A stretch of DNA of 64,000 bases. Origin: Ruegeria haliotis. Its GTDB lineage: Bacteria > Pseudomonadota > Alphaproteobacteria > Rhodobacterales > Rhodobacteraceae. Below, piece after piece: positions 37,080-46,587 of this stretch. Below the pieces are notes generated by a model, which did no database searches, was not told where the DNA came from, and saw nothing but the letters and a program-made list of their open reading frames with translations. The stretch's first letter is position 1; every line of letters begins with the position of its first letter. The stretch lies in assembly GCF_013377785.1 (NCBI RefSeq), contig NZ_JABXWT010000001.1:248001-312000 (forward strand), in the 5' to 3' direction. The position numbers were made by a program, and so were the translations under genes.

Positions 37080-38006
37080 ATGGATTATGAACGTCTGATT
37101 GATGAAGAAACCTGGGCGTTCATAAAACGAACGGCTGAAAGCTATCCCGACGATGCGGTCGATCTGTCCATCGAAGATCAGCGCCGGGTTTATGACAAGA
37201 TGTGTCAGGACTTTCGCCAACCCCGTCCGGCAGGTGTTGAAACACTGGACCGGTCCGCTAACGGTGTAGCGGTCCGGATCTACACGGCTGGCGATCCGAC
37301 CCGAACCGTCATCTACTTCCATGGTGGCGGTTTTATTTTGGGCGGTCTCGACAGCCACGATGATGTGTGCGCCGAGATCTGCGCGCAAACCGGATACCGC
37401 ATCGTGGCCGTGGACTACCGCCTGTGTCCGGAACATGTCCACCCGATACAGTTTCAGGACAGTTGGACTGCGGTTGAATGGGCTGTGCACGAATTCGGCG
37501 ATCCCCTTGTGCTTGCAGGGGACAGCGCCGGGGGTAATTTGGCAGCAGCTGTGGCGCATTACGCCCGGGGGCGTCTGAAGGCGCCCGTACTGGGGCAGGT
37601 TCTTATATACCCAGGACTAGGGGGCGACACGTCCCGAGGTTCTTATGTCGAACACGCCCATGCCCCGCTTTTATCACGCGACGACATACTGTTTTACGAA
37701 ACGATGCGCTGCGCAGGCGAAGTTCCCAAAAGTGATCCCACTTTTGCGCCGTTACTGGACGCCGATTTCTCGGACCTGCCGCCCACTGTTGTCGTGACGG
37801 CCGACTGTGATCCGCTGCGCGATGATGGGTCTGCCTATTGCGACAAGGTCACCGCTGCGGGTGGGCAAGCGTATTGGATCAACGAACCGGGCTTGGTTCA
37901 CGGATACCTACGCGCCCGCACTACGGTAAAGCGTGCGGCCGACAGTTTCGAGCGGATCTCGGTTGCGATCGAGGCGCTGGGGCAGGGCATCTGGTCTTAC
38001 GACTAG
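37080..38006 (+). CDS. Alpha/beta hydrolase of the hormone-sensitive lipase family
   Basis: The 308-residue esterase shows the HGGGF oxyanion motif (residues 81-85), nucleophile Ser149 in GDSAGGN and the C-terminal catalytic His in GLVHGYL, with Asp in TADCDPLRDDG. This is the HSL (class IV) esterase family. It lies 12 bp downstream of the acyl-CoA synthetase with GGAGG before the ATG. Together they could release and activate the acid part of an ester substrate; that is inference. Confidence 0.9.
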   Translation: MDYERLIDEETWAFIKRTAESYPDDAVDLSIEDQRRVYDKMCQDFRQPRPAGVETLDRSANGVAVRIYTAGDPTRTVIYFHGGGFILGGLDSHDDVCAEICAQTGYRIVAVDYRLCPEHVHPIQFQDSWTAVEWAVHEFGDPLVLAGDSAGGNLAAAVAHYARGRLKAPVLGQVLIYPGLGGDTSRGSYVEHAHAPLLSRDDILFYETMRCAGEVPKSDPTFAPLLDADFSDLPPTVVVTADCDPLRDDGSAYCDKVTAAGGQAYWINEPGLVHGYLRARTTVKRAADSFERISVAIEALGQGIWSYD

Positions 38007-38007
38007 A

Positions 38008-38844
38008 CTATTTCAAAAACGGTTCGGCCTTCATTGTGGCCGCAATGGGCGCGCCCATACGGTTCAGGATTGTTGGGGCCAATTGCAGTTGGTCAATCAC
38101 ATGATCTGCATCGGGTCCAATCGCGTCTCCAAAGTAATATAGGGCCGTTTCCTGCTGCAACGCGCCGCGCCCGCCATGATGACCACGTTCATCCTGACCA
38201 TGATCTGCAGTGACGATTACCTCGTAACCCAACTGCCGCCAGCGGGGGATGAAGGGCGCCAGCATCTCGTCCATGACGAAACAGGCGTGATCCATTTCTT
38301 CGCAGTCGTGGAAAAAACGGTGACCCATACTGTCCAGCGTGCAGGTGTGCAAAATGCCGTAATCGAGACCAAAGCGCAGGCATAGATTGGTCAATGTGCC
38401 GAACAGATCAACGTCCGAAGGCGTCATCTGATTGGCCTTGCCATACCCGGTCATGCTGTGAAACCGGCCATGGTTGATCGTTGTGCTATCGGGTTCGTCA
38501 TACTCGATGTCGCGAACATAATCGAACGGGTGGCGATTGAAGAACTGCGACCAATAGCTGTGCGTTACGGCCCCGGTCACGCCGCCCCCGGCACGCACCT
38601 GGCTGAACACATCCTCGTGGCTCAGACGAAATACATTACCGTTACCCGTACAGCCATGTTCCTGAGGTGTGACTCCGGTGTGGATCGACGCATAGCAACT
38701 GGCCGAAGTTGACGGTAAAACGGCGCGCAGCTTCCAGACCTGCGCATCGCCACTCTGCACCCAACCTTCAAGATTGCCAAAAAGTCGACGAAAGTTACGC
38801 CACGGGACGCCATCAAGGATGATCAAAAGCAGTTTTCGGTCCAT
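38008..38844 (-). CDS. Alkaline-phosphatase-fold phosphodiesterase/hydrolase
   Basis: The 278-residue protein has the fold and metal sites of the type I phosphodiesterase / alkaline phosphatase superfamily: ILDGVPWRNF, the nucleophile region LPSTSASCYASIHTG, LDSMGHRF and the metal motif VTADHGQDERGHHGG. Substrates of such proteins range from phosphodiesters to sulfates and phosphonates. There is no signal peptide, so it is cytosolic. The start at 38844 is preferred over 38865 as AAAGG lies upstream. It faces the esterase gene with one base between the stops. Confidence 0.8.
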   Translation of the reverse strand: MDRKLLLIILDGVPWRNFRRLFGNLEGWVQSGDAQVWKLRAVLPSTSASCYASIHTGVTPQEHGCTGNGNVFRLSHEDVFSQVRAGGGVTGAVTHSYWSQFFNRHPFDYVRDIEYDEPDSTTINHGRFHSMTGYGKANQMTPSDVDLFGTLTNLCLRFGLDYGILHTCTLDSMGHRFFHDCEEMDHACFVMDEMLAPFIPRWRQLGYEVIVTADHGQDERGHHGGRGALQQETALYYFGDAIGPDADHVIDQLQLAPTILNRMGAPIAATMKAEPFLK

Positions 38845-38925
38845 ATCAAGGCCTTTGGTAGTCATGGATTTCAGGGAACCCTAGGGGATTCGTGTCTCTC
38901 GGACCGTCTGTTCGCGCCCCCGAAG

Positions 38926-38968
38926 GTAAAATCCCGACGCCTGCAATAAGACCAAGCGCCGGGATTTT
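38926..38968. terminator. Terminator hairpin after the peptide transporter operon
   Basis: AAAATCCCGACGCC near 38928-38942 pairs with GCGCCGGGATTTT (38956-38968) as a long, slightly imperfect stem with A and T flanks, so it can end transcription in both directions. It sits just after the ATPase gene on the minus strand. Confidence 0.7.
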
Positions 38969-39003
38969 GAATTTTCGTCAGAGTGCCGAGAAGAGGGCCG
39001 GGA

Positions 39004-40641
39004 TCAGTTCCCGGCGCTTTCCATTTTACGGTGGGCAACAACTTCTTCCAGCCAACCCAAATGCATCTCGGGCACCGAGCTGAGCAGCAGGTCGGTATAG
39101 TCGTCAAAGGGCGGGTTCAGCACCTCGCTCTTTGAGCCATAGCGCACGACGCGGCCCTGATACATCACTGCAATCGAATCCGAGATGGCGCGTACCGTCG
39201 CCAGATCATGAGTGATGAACAGATACGCCACATCCTCAATCTTTTGCAGATCAAGCAGCAGTTTCAGGATGCCGTCCGCCACAAGCGGATCCAGCGCCGA
39301 AGTGACCTCGTCGCAGATGATCATCTTGGGCTTGGCTGCAAGTGACCGGGCGATACAGACACGCTGTTTTTGCCCACCCGACAATTCCGCCGGATAGCGA
39401 TCCATGAACTTTTCGCCCAGTTCGATCTCGTCCAACAGATCGATGATCCGCTTGCGCTTTTCCGCGCCCCGCATGTTGAAGTAGAACTCCAGCGGACGTC
39501 CGATGATGGTTCCAACCGTCTGGCGCGGGTTCATCGCCACGTCTGCCATCTGATAGATCATCTGCAACTCGCGCAGATCCTCGCGCGAGCGTCTTTTCAG
39601 ATCGGGGCTGAGCTTGCGGCCTGCGAACGTGATCTCACCATCGCGCGGCGGAAGCAGGCCGGTGATCACACGGGCCAGCGTGGATTTACCAGACCCGGAT
39701 TCGCCCACAACCGCGAGTGTCTGACCCGGATGAAGCTCGACATTGACGTTATGTAGCACGTCGAAATTCAGCCCCTTGTAGCGCGCGGTGATGCCGTCAA
39801 CGCTCAGCACCGGTTCTGGTGTGGGCTTTTTCTCTTCGTGATCAATCGAGCGAACCGAAACCAGCGCCTGAGTGTACTCTTCCTGCGGGTTGTTGATGAT
39901 CTGATCGGTGGTGCCGTATTCGACTGTGTCACCCATCTTCAACACCATGATGTCGTCGCTGACCTGCGCCACAACCGCTAGGTCGTGGGTGATGTAAAGC
40001 GCACCAACACCAGTATCGCGGATGGCTTCCTTGATCGCCATCAGAACATCGATCTGCGTGGTCACATCCAGTGCCGTGGTGGGTTCATCGAACACCACCA
40101 GATCAGGTTCCGGACATAGCGCCAGCGCCGTCATGCAACGCTGTAGCTGACCCCCTGAGACCTGGTGCGGATACCTGTCCCCGATATTGTCAGGATCGGG
40201 CAGGCCCAGCTTTGCGAACAATTCACGCGCACGGCCTTCTGCCACTTTGCGTGTGAATTTTTTCTGTTCGACAGCAGCCTCGACCACCTGATCCATGATC
40301 TTCTTGGCGGGATTGAACGATGCAGCGGCGGATTGCGAGACATAAGTCACCTCGCCCCCGCGCAGCTTGCGGATATCGCCATGCGTGGTTTTCAGGATAT
40401 CGCGACCGTTGACCCAGACTTCACCGCCGGTGATTTCAACGCCGCCCCGGCCATAGGCCATCGAGGCCAAACCGATGGTGGATTTGCCGGCCCCAGATTC
40501 ACCGATCAGCCCCAGCACCTTGCCGCGTTCGAGGTCAAACGAGACCCCGTGCACGATCTCGATGTCACGAGGTTTCTCGCCCGGTGGATAAACAGTCGCG
40601 CCGATCTTGAGGTCGCGGACCTTGAGAAGGATATCGCTCAT
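39004..40641 (-). CDS. Peptide-type ABC importer, fused double ATPase (DppDF-like)
   Basis: The 545-residue protein contains two complete ABC ATPases in one chain: first half GLIGESGAGKSTIG, VSGGQLQRCM and LVVFDEPTTALD; second half AVVGESGSGKSTLAR, LSGGQKQRVC and MIICDEVTSALD. In most bacteria these are separate genes (dppD, dppF). Both sites look intact. The gene is the last of four and overlaps the permease gene by four bases. Confidence 0.94.
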   Translation of the reverse strand: MSDILLKVRDLKIGATVYPPGEKPRDIEIVHGVSFDLERGKVLGLIGESGAGKSTIGLASMAYGRGGVEITGGEVWVNGRDILKTTHGDIRKLRGGEVTYVSQSAAASFNPAKKIMDQVVEAAVEQKKFTRKVAEGRARELFAKLGLPDPDNIGDRYPHQVSGGQLQRCMTALALCPEPDLVVFDEPTTALDVTTQIDVLMAIKEAIRDTGVGALYITHDLAVVAQVSDDIMVLKMGDTVEYGTTDQIINNPQEEYTQALVSVRSIDHEEKKPTPEPVLSVDGITARYKGLNFDVLHNVNVELHPGQTLAVVGESGSGKSTLARVITGLLPPRDGEITFAGRKLSPDLKRRSREDLRELQMIYQMADVAMNPRQTVGTIIGRPLEFYFNMRGAEKRKRIIDLLDEIELGEKFMDRYPAELSGGQKQRVCIARSLAAKPKMIICDEVTSALDPLVADGILKLLLDLQKIEDVAYLFITHDLATVRAISDSIAVMYQGRVVRYGSKSEVLNPPFDDYTDLLLSSVPEMHLGWLEEVVAHRKMESAGN

Positions 40642-41453
40642 CCCCGGCCTCCTTTCAGTGAGGTTGTACGGTTCAGGATCCAGTCAGCCACGAGGTTGAC
40701 AGAAATCGCCAGTGTGGCGATGGCGACAGCGGGATAAAGCGCCGCGCCGATGCCATAGACGATGCCGTCCTTGTTTTCCTTAACGATGCCGCCCCAATCC
40801 GCCAGCGGCGGTTGGACGCCAAGTCCAAGGAAGGACAGTGTCGAGACGAACAGAACCATGAAGATGAACCGCAGACCCAGTTCCGCGACAAGCGGCGACA
40901 GGGCGTTGGGCAGGACTTCCCGGAAGATAATCCAGATCTGACCTTCACCGCGCAGCTTGGCGGCTTCGACGTAATCCATCACAGCGATATCCACCGCGAC
41001 GGCACGGGCAAGACGATAAACACGGGTGGAGTCCAGCAAACCCATGACGAGGATCAGGATCGGGATGGTTACCGGCACCATGGCGAGAATGACCAGCGCT
41101 GTGATCAGTGATGGGATCGACATGATCAGATCAACGGTTCGCGACATCACCTGATCGGCCCAGCCGCCCAGAACAGCCGCCAGAAAGCCCAAGGTCGAGC
41201 CGGTCACAAAGCTGAGAATCGTGGCCACTGTTGCGATGAAGATCGTTGTGCGTCCGCCATAGATCATGCGGCTCAGCAAATCGCGCCCGATGTTGTCGGT
41301 ACCCAGCCAGAACTCGGAACTGGATGGCTCCCACACGTCGCCCACGACCTCGGCCATGCCATAAGGGGCCAGCAAAGGCGCAAACACAGCGATGACGAAA
41401 TACAGGGCGGTAAAACCCAGGCCGATCATTGCAGAGATAGGGATGTTCTTCAT
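40638..41453 (-). CDS. Peptide-type ABC importer permease (DppC-like)
   Basis: The 271-residue permease starts with the short N-terminal helix of the OppC/DppC family and has the periplasmic loop with WLGTDNIGRDLLSRMIYGGR, five more helices and the EAA-type motif near EAAKLRGEGQIW. It overlaps both its neighbours by four bases, so the operon is translated as a unit. Confidence 0.94.
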   Translation of the reverse strand: MKNIPISAMIGLGFTALYFVIAVFAPLLAPYGMAEVVGDVWEPSSSEFWLGTDNIGRDLLSRMIYGGRTTIFIATVATILSFVTGSTLGFLAAVLGGWADQVMSRTVDLIMSIPSLITALVILAMVPVTIPILILVMGLLDSTRVYRLARAVAVDIAVMDYVEAAKLRGEGQIWIIFREVLPNALSPLVAELGLRFIFMVLFVSTLSFLGLGVQPPLADWGGIVKENKDGIVYGIGAALYPAVAIATLAISVNLVADWILNRTTSLKGGRG

Positions 41454-42406
41454 TTCGGATGCCTCAGCCTTGGGTTGGCCAAAATGGCAACGATGTCAGC
41501 AATCATGTTCAGCCCGATGTAAATAGCGGCAAAGACAACACCGCAGGCCAGAACCACAGGAACGTCACGCTTGGTCACGTGGTCCACCAGATACTGCCCC
41601 ATGCCGGGATAGACGAACACCACCTCGACCACGACAACACCAACGACCAGATAGGCCAGGTTCAGCATCACCACGTTCACGATGGGTGCGACCGCGTTGG
41701 GTAGGGCATGGCGATAAATGACCATGAAGTTGCTCAGCCCCTTCAATTCAGCGGTCTCGACATAAGCAGACTGCATCACGTTCAGGATCGCGGCACGTGT
41801 CATGCGCATCATATGCGCCAGAACGACCATGGTCAGAACCAGAACAGGCAGGGCGATTGCGTTCAGCTTCTGCCCCAGTGACATACTGTCATTGACCATG
41901 GCCAGCGGAGAAAACCACCCGATTTTTACGGCAATGAAATAAATCAGAACATAGCCGATCAGAAATTCCGGGATCGAAATCGTGGTCAATGTGACCGCCG
42001 AGATCAGCTTGTCCGGCCACCGGTTGCGATAGCGAACGGCCAGAAGACCCAGAAAGATGGCCAGAGGAACCGAGACAAGTGCGGCCCAGAAAGCCAGAAA
42101 CAGTGTATTGCCCAGACGTTTGCCAACAGAATCGGCAATGTCGAGCTTGTTGGTCAGAGATGTCCCAAGGTCGCCCTGCAGGATACCGCCAAGCCACTCG
42201 ACATAGCGCGTCAGAGCCGGACGATCGAGGCCCATTTCCTCACGGAGATTGGCAAGAGATTCAGGTGTTGCGGACTGTCCCAGGACGGCTTGCGCAGCGT
42301 CTCCAGGCAGGGCTTCGGTGAGGCCAAAAATCAGGGCCGAAGCGCCAAACAGCAAGAGGATTCCCAGCGCAAGGCGCTGGAAAACCAGTTTGAGGATAGG
42401 ATGCAT
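41450..42406 (-). CDS. Peptide-type ABC importer permease (DppB-like)
   Basis: The 318-residue permease has six helices and the DppB/OppB start pattern (GASALIFGLTEALPGDAA), with TTISIPEFLIGYVL and the EAA loop ETAELKGLSNFMVI. It pairs with the DppC-like protein to form the membrane channel. It lies nine bases behind the binding-protein gene. Confidence 0.94.
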   Translation of the reverse strand: MHPILKLVFQRLALGILLLFGASALIFGLTEALPGDAAQAVLGQSATPESLANLREEMGLDRPALTRYVEWLGGILQGDLGTSLTNKLDIADSVGKRLGNTLFLAFWAALVSVPLAIFLGLLAVRYRNRWPDKLISAVTLTTISIPEFLIGYVLIYFIAVKIGWFSPLAMVNDSMSLGQKLNAIALPVLVLTMVVLAHMMRMTRAAILNVMQSAYVETAELKGLSNFMVIYRHALPNAVAPIVNVVMLNLAYLVVGVVVVEVVFVYPGMGQYLVDHVTKRDVPVVLACGVVFAAIYIGLNMIADIVAILANPRLRHPK

Positions 42407-42415
42407 GCTTATCCC

Positions 42416-44005
42416 TTACGCATCCAGCCAGCACTTGACCGGTGCCCAGGAATACATCAGGAACCCGTTCGGATCGTCTTCGTAGCCCTGAACGCTATTC
42501 GAAACGCCGTCCACAAAGTCGTTGAACATCGGAGCGATCAAACCGCCCTGATCGCGTACGATCATTGCCATTTCCGCATACATCTCGACGCGTTTAGCCG
42601 TGTCCAGTTCGCCGCGTGCCTTGAACAGCAGCTCGTCGAATTTCGGGTTGTTGAAACGGGTGTCGTTCCAGTCGGCGCTCGACAGGTACGCGGTGGTGTA
42701 CATCTGGTCCTGAACCGGGCGACCCGACCAGTAGGAGGCACAGAACGGTTTGACGTTCCAGACCTCGGACCAATAGCCGTCGGAGGGCGCACGCTCGATC
42801 TCGATGTTGATGCCTGCGGCTGCAGCGGATTGCTGGAACAGCTGTGCTGCGTCAACCGCACCTGCAAAGGCAGCGTCGGAAACATGCAGAACAATCGGCG
42901 ATCCATCATGGCCGGACTTTTTGTAGTGCTCTGCCGCTTTGGCTGGATCGTACTTACGCTGCTCAATCTTGTTGTCGAACAGAGGATAGGATTCATTGAC
43001 CGGGATATCATTGCCCACCGAACCAAAGCCGCGCAGGATCTTGTCGACCATCTCTTCGCGGTTGACTGCGTATTTCAGCGCCAGACGCAGGTCGTTGTTG
43101 TCGAACGGCGCAGTGTTCGTGTGCATCGGGAAGACATAGTGCGCGCGACCCGAGACCGAGCGGATCTCCAGATTTGGCGCGCGTCCCAGAAGGCCGGCAA
43201 CTTTGGGGTCAACACTGTTGACCATGTGTACCTGGCCGGACTGAAGCGCAGCCATCCGGGCGGTGCTGTCATTGATCACCAATACCTCGACCTCATCCAC
43301 GTGACCGATGCTGTCATCCCAGTAGTTCGGGTTCTTTTTAAAGCTGTGGCGGACGCCCGGTTCGTCGATCTCGACCATGTACGGGCCGGTACCGATACCG
43401 GCGTTCGGGTTGTCGAAGCCGCCATCAGGTTGCACAACCAGGTGCCAGTCGGCCATCAGGTAGGGCAGGTCGGCGGTGGGGCTTTCCATTTCAACGGTGA
43501 AAACGTCACCATCGGCCTTCATGCCTTTGATGCCTTTCAGCACACCCAGCGCGCCGGACTTGGAATCTTCATTGGCGTGGCGTTCGACCGTCCGCAGGAA
43601 ATCTTCGGCGGTGACGGTTTTGCCGTTGTGGAACTCGACATCTTTGCGGACTTTGAAGTTCCACGTCTTGGCGTCTGCTGACCCCTCGACGCTTTCCGCC
43701 AGACGGCTGCTAATGTTGCCATCTGCGTCAACGTCCACAATTTGGTCACCATAGAGGCGCAGAACCATTCCAGGAACCTGCGTGGCCGCCGGTGCCGGAT
43801 CCAGCGTATTGGTGCTTTCCCCGCCGAGCATACCCACCTTCATCGTGCCACCTTTTTTGGGTCCGGCAGCGCGGGCCGCGTCGGCAAACATGGTGCTGGC
43901 AATTGCGGCGGAAACACCCAGCGCCGCAGCTTTCCCCATGAAATCGCGGCGGGTCATTTTGCCGGCTGTCACTTGTCCGGCCATGTGGTTGAGTTGTTCG
44001 TTCAT
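42416..44005 (-). CDS. Peptide-type ABC importer substrate-binding protein
   Basis: This 529-residue family 5 (SBP_bac_5) periplasmic protein has a twin-arginine-like signal (MTRRDFMGKAAALGVSAAIA), so it is likely exported folded through Tat. The body has the typical pattern, for example FKVRKDVEFHNGKTVTAEDF and ALKYAVNREEMVDKILRG. The ligand (peptide, opine, sugar or nickel chelate) cannot be told. It leads the operon. GGGAGAA lies before the ATG. Confidence 0.93.
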   Translation of the reverse strand: MNEQLNHMAGQVTAGKMTRRDFMGKAAALGVSAAIASTMFADAARAAGPKKGGTMKVGMLGGESTNTLDPAPAATQVPGMVLRLYGDQIVDVDADGNISSRLAESVEGSADAKTWNFKVRKDVEFHNGKTVTAEDFLRTVERHANEDSKSGALGVLKGIKGMKADGDVFTVEMESPTADLPYLMADWHLVVQPDGGFDNPNAGIGTGPYMVEIDEPGVRHSFKKNPNYWDDSIGHVDEVEVLVINDSTARMAALQSGQVHMVNSVDPKVAGLLGRAPNLEIRSVSGRAHYVFPMHTNTAPFDNNDLRLALKYAVNREEMVDKILRGFGSVGNDIPVNESYPLFDNKIEQRKYDPAKAAEHYKKSGHDGSPIVLHVSDAAFAGAVDAAQLFQQSAAAAGINIEIERAPSDGYWSEVWNVKPFCASYWSGRPVQDQMYTTAYLSSADWNDTRFNNPKFDELLFKARGELDTAKRVEMYAEMAMIVRDQGGLIAPMFNDFVDGVSNSVQGYEDDPNGFLMYSWAPVKCWLDA

Positions 44006-44242
44006 CCAAAGTTCTCCCTATCGAGTGGTTTCAGCCTTTGGGCAGGCTTTTTATTGACGCATGAGTCAACGTTGGCGTATTTCGGATCGCCGGGCAAGTT
44101 TTATTGTTCTGCATCGACCCCTGCAAAAGCCGCTTGGGATTTTGCGCGATGACTTCCGTCGCTACGATCGAATTCTGCATTAATCGGCATTCCGCGACAG
44201 TTTCATGGCGTTCATCACCAAGGTGAGGGGAAAAGCGTCTAA

Positions 44243-45346
44243 TCATCTGCGTATTGCGACAACAAGGTCCATAACATTTGTGCCAGTGGGACCTGTCACC
44301 AGCAATGCACCAGCCTTGTCCAGAAAGTTCCCGCTATCGGCATTCAAGAGCGCTTCGTCGGCACTTTCGACCCAGGTTGAGCCTTGGATGATACCGCCTG
44401 CGGCATCTGTCGGACCATCCGTACCGTCTGTACCACCTACGACTACGGTGATTCCGTCAAGGCCGGAAATTTCGCGCGCCAGAGCCAAGGCCAGTGCCTG
44501 ATTCCGCCCACCCCGACCCGGGGCAGGGGGCAGGACCACGGTTGGCTCACCGCCGAATACCATGACCCCGGTGTTCATCTCGCGCAATCGCGGCCCGAGA
44601 TGCGCAGCCACTGAAAGGTAATCGTCATGCAGGGTTTCCTCATCAGCCCACACCGTAAGACCCGCTGCTTGTGCAGCTTCAACGACCGCAGCGCGGGCAT
44701 GAGCGTTCGAAGCAATGATCTGGGTTGTGGCAGTGAATTCGCAGGTCTCGGGCACGGCTCCGATTCCTGACCCGATCACGTTCAGGTCGTCACCGGGCAC
44801 ATCCGATATTGCCAGAACCGTCACTTGCGCACCAGCAAAGTGTGACAGCAAACCGCCCCCTTTGATCCGGGACAATTTACGCCGTTCAGCATTCATCGCT
44901 GTGATGTCCAACCCTTCCGACAACAATTGTCGATTCAGCGCCTCGAGATCCTCAAGTGTCTTTCCCGGCAGCAGATCCTCGGCCAATGAGGACGCGCCGC
45001 CAGAGACCAGCAACAAAAGATGCGAACCCGGTTGCATTGCTTCGACGGCTTGACGCAGGGCGCGACCGCCCGCAAGGCTGCGGTTGTTGGGCACTGGGTG
45101 CGAGGCTTCGATCACTTCAACGGCCTCTGGCAGATCGCGCCCGTGATCATCCTTGGTGACCACAAGGGTCGGAACTGGCTCAAAATGATCCAGTGCGGCG
45201 CGGGCCATAGCCGCGGCGGGTTTGCCAACAGCCAGAATACGGTCAGGCGTTGAGATATCCGGCAGGGCTGTCTTGGTTGCCGCGTATCCATCGACAGCTG
45301 CCACCCCGGCCTGCCAGAACTTGATCGCTTGCTCCGTAAGGGTCAT
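44243..45346 (-). CDS. Glycerate 2-kinase (MOFRL/DUF4147 family)
   Basis: The 367-residue protein belongs to the DUF4147 plus MOFRL family: AVGKPAAAMA, LLLVSGGASSLAE, and the C-terminal FGGEPTVVLPPAPGRGGRNQ and GGTDGTDGPTDAAGG. Members phosphorylate glycerate to 2-phosphoglycerate (GckA); older annotations call them hydroxypyruvate reductase (ttuD). The true start is ATG 45346, which overlaps the dtd stop (TGATG), so both are translated together. Confidence 0.9.
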   Translation of the reverse strand: MTLTEQAIKFWQAGVAAVDGYAATKTALPDISTPDRILAVGKPAAAMARAALDHFEPVPTLVVTKDDHGRDLPEAVEVIEASHPVPNNRSLAGGRALRQAVEAMQPGSHLLLLVSGGASSLAEDLLPGKTLEDLEALNRQLLSEGLDITAMNAERRKLSRIKGGGLLSHFAGAQVTVLAISDVPGDDLNVIGSGIGAVPETCEFTATTQIIASNAHARAAVVEAAQAAGLTVWADEETLHDDYLSVAAHLGPRLREMNTGVMVFGGEPTVVLPPAPGRGGRNQALALALAREISGLDGITVVVGGTDGTDGPTDAAGGIIQGSTWVESADEALLNADSGNFLDKAGALLVTGPTGTNVMDLVVAIRR

Positions 45347-45783
45347 CAATTCTCGATCCAGATCGTTACCGGCCCGTCATTGACCAGCTCAACAGCCATA
45401 TCAGCCCCGAATTGCCCGGTTTCGACGGAAATACCGTGTGACGCCAGTTTTTGAGCAAAGGCCTCGTACAAGTGCTTTCCGATTTCGGGGGGCGCGGCGT
45501 TTGAGAAACCCGGCCTGTTGCCACTCGATGTGTCTGCAGCCAGCGTGAACTGGCTGACCACAAGGGCAGACCCGCCCACATCAACGATGGAGCGGTTCAT
45601 TTTTCCAGCGTCATCCTTGAAGATGCGCAACTTGGCGATTTTGGCAGCCAGCTTTCCGGCCTGCTGTTCGTCATCGCCCTGCATGGCGCAGACCAGGATC
45701 ATCAACCCCGGGCCCGATTTCCCGATGATGGCGTCATCGACCGAGACTTTGGCATGCGAAATCCGTTGTAAAAGCGCGCGCAA
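45346..45783 (-). CDS. dtd: D-aminoacyl-tRNA deacylase
   Basis: The 145-residue proofreading enzyme hydrolyses D-amino acids (and glycine from tRNA-Ala) off tRNA. It begins [16 protein letters not shown] and has the two active-site motifs SQFTLAAD and [11 protein letters not shown], the latter being the Gly-cisPro loop. Length is normal for the bacterial type. It is coupled with the glycerate kinase gene downstream. Confidence 0.96.
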   Translation of the reverse strand: MRALLQRISHAKVSVDDAIIGKSGPGLMILVCAMQGDDEQQAGKLAAKIAKLRIFKDDAGKMNRSIVDVGGSALVVSQFTLAADTSSGNRPGFSNAAPPEIGKHLYEAFAQKLASHGISVETGQFGADMAVELVNDGPVTIWIEN

Positions 45784-45824
45784 CAGGAGCCTCCAGCGAA
45801 GGTTAGGTCAGTTTGGGTGTGGGT

Positions 45825-46493
45825 TTACCCGTGCCATTCAACAATGTCACCCAGTGGCGCGCGATCCGTTCGAAAGGCATTTGCCGGATGGTCCGTGTCC
45901 GCATAACCAAAGGAAATTGCGCACAGGATCAGCCGGTCATCGGGAATCTGGAAATACTGGCGCAGAAACGGGCTGTAGGCGGCAACTGCCGCTTGCGGGA
46001 TTGTCGCGATGCCAAGGGCCTGCGCGGCCAATGTAAACGCGGTGATAAACCCGCCGCAATCCAATGCACCGTAAGGGCCAAGTTCAGAAGGGCTGGAGAT
46101 GATTGCGCAATGAGGTGCGCCGAATAGGGCAAAGTTCTCGGTCATTTGCCGGGCGGATGCTGTGCGATCTCCTCGTTCCACTCCGACCGCCTGGTACAAC
46201 GCCCAACCACATGCACGACGACGATCCTGATAGACACCAGTGTATGATGTTGGAAATGGCAGATCAGGCGCAGGAGTTCCGGTCTGGGCTTCATTTTGCA
46301 AGGCGTGGCGGAATCGATCTGTTGCCTCACCGCTTGTGATCGTCACGTTCCAGGGCTGAGCATTGCACCAACTTGGAACGCATGAGGCGCTGGACAGAAT
46401 TTGCTCGATCTGCGCCTTGGGCACCGGATCAGGGCGAAAGGCGCGGCACGAGTGTCGCCTTTCGAGAAGAGTATTCAAAGCGGATATCGTCAC
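45825..46493 (-). CDS. Nitroreductase family protein
   Basis: The 222-residue FMN enzyme shows ERRHSCRAFRPDPVP, SSASCVPSWCNAQPWNVTI, and the C-terminal AAQALGIATIPQAAVA and ILCAISFGYADTDHPAN. It is a second, longer nitroreductase in the window, of the NfnB/BluB-like branch, with no special pairing with neighbours. Substrate unknown. Confidence 0.9.
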   Translation of the reverse strand: MTISALNTLLERRHSCRAFRPDPVPKAQIEQILSSASCVPSWCNAQPWNVTITSGEATDRFRHALQNEAQTGTPAPDLPFPTSYTGVYQDRRRACGWALYQAVGVERGDRTASARQMTENFALFGAPHCAIISSPSELGPYGALDCGGFITAFTLAAQALGIATIPQAAVAAYSPFLRQYFQIPDDRLILCAISFGYADTDHPANAFRTDRAPLGDIVEWHG

Positions 46494-46587
46494 AGTGTCC
46501 TCATCCCCGATTGTGCGAGGCGCAGGATGGAGACTGCTCCGGCGATGTTCAAGGGGCGAGCTGTTTTCGCGGCTGGCCGAAGGAAGA

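Noticed and set aside
42290..43681. A 463-codon plus-strand frame across the binding-protein gene
   Set aside because: It is the complement of the well supported substrate-binding protein and has no motif of its own.
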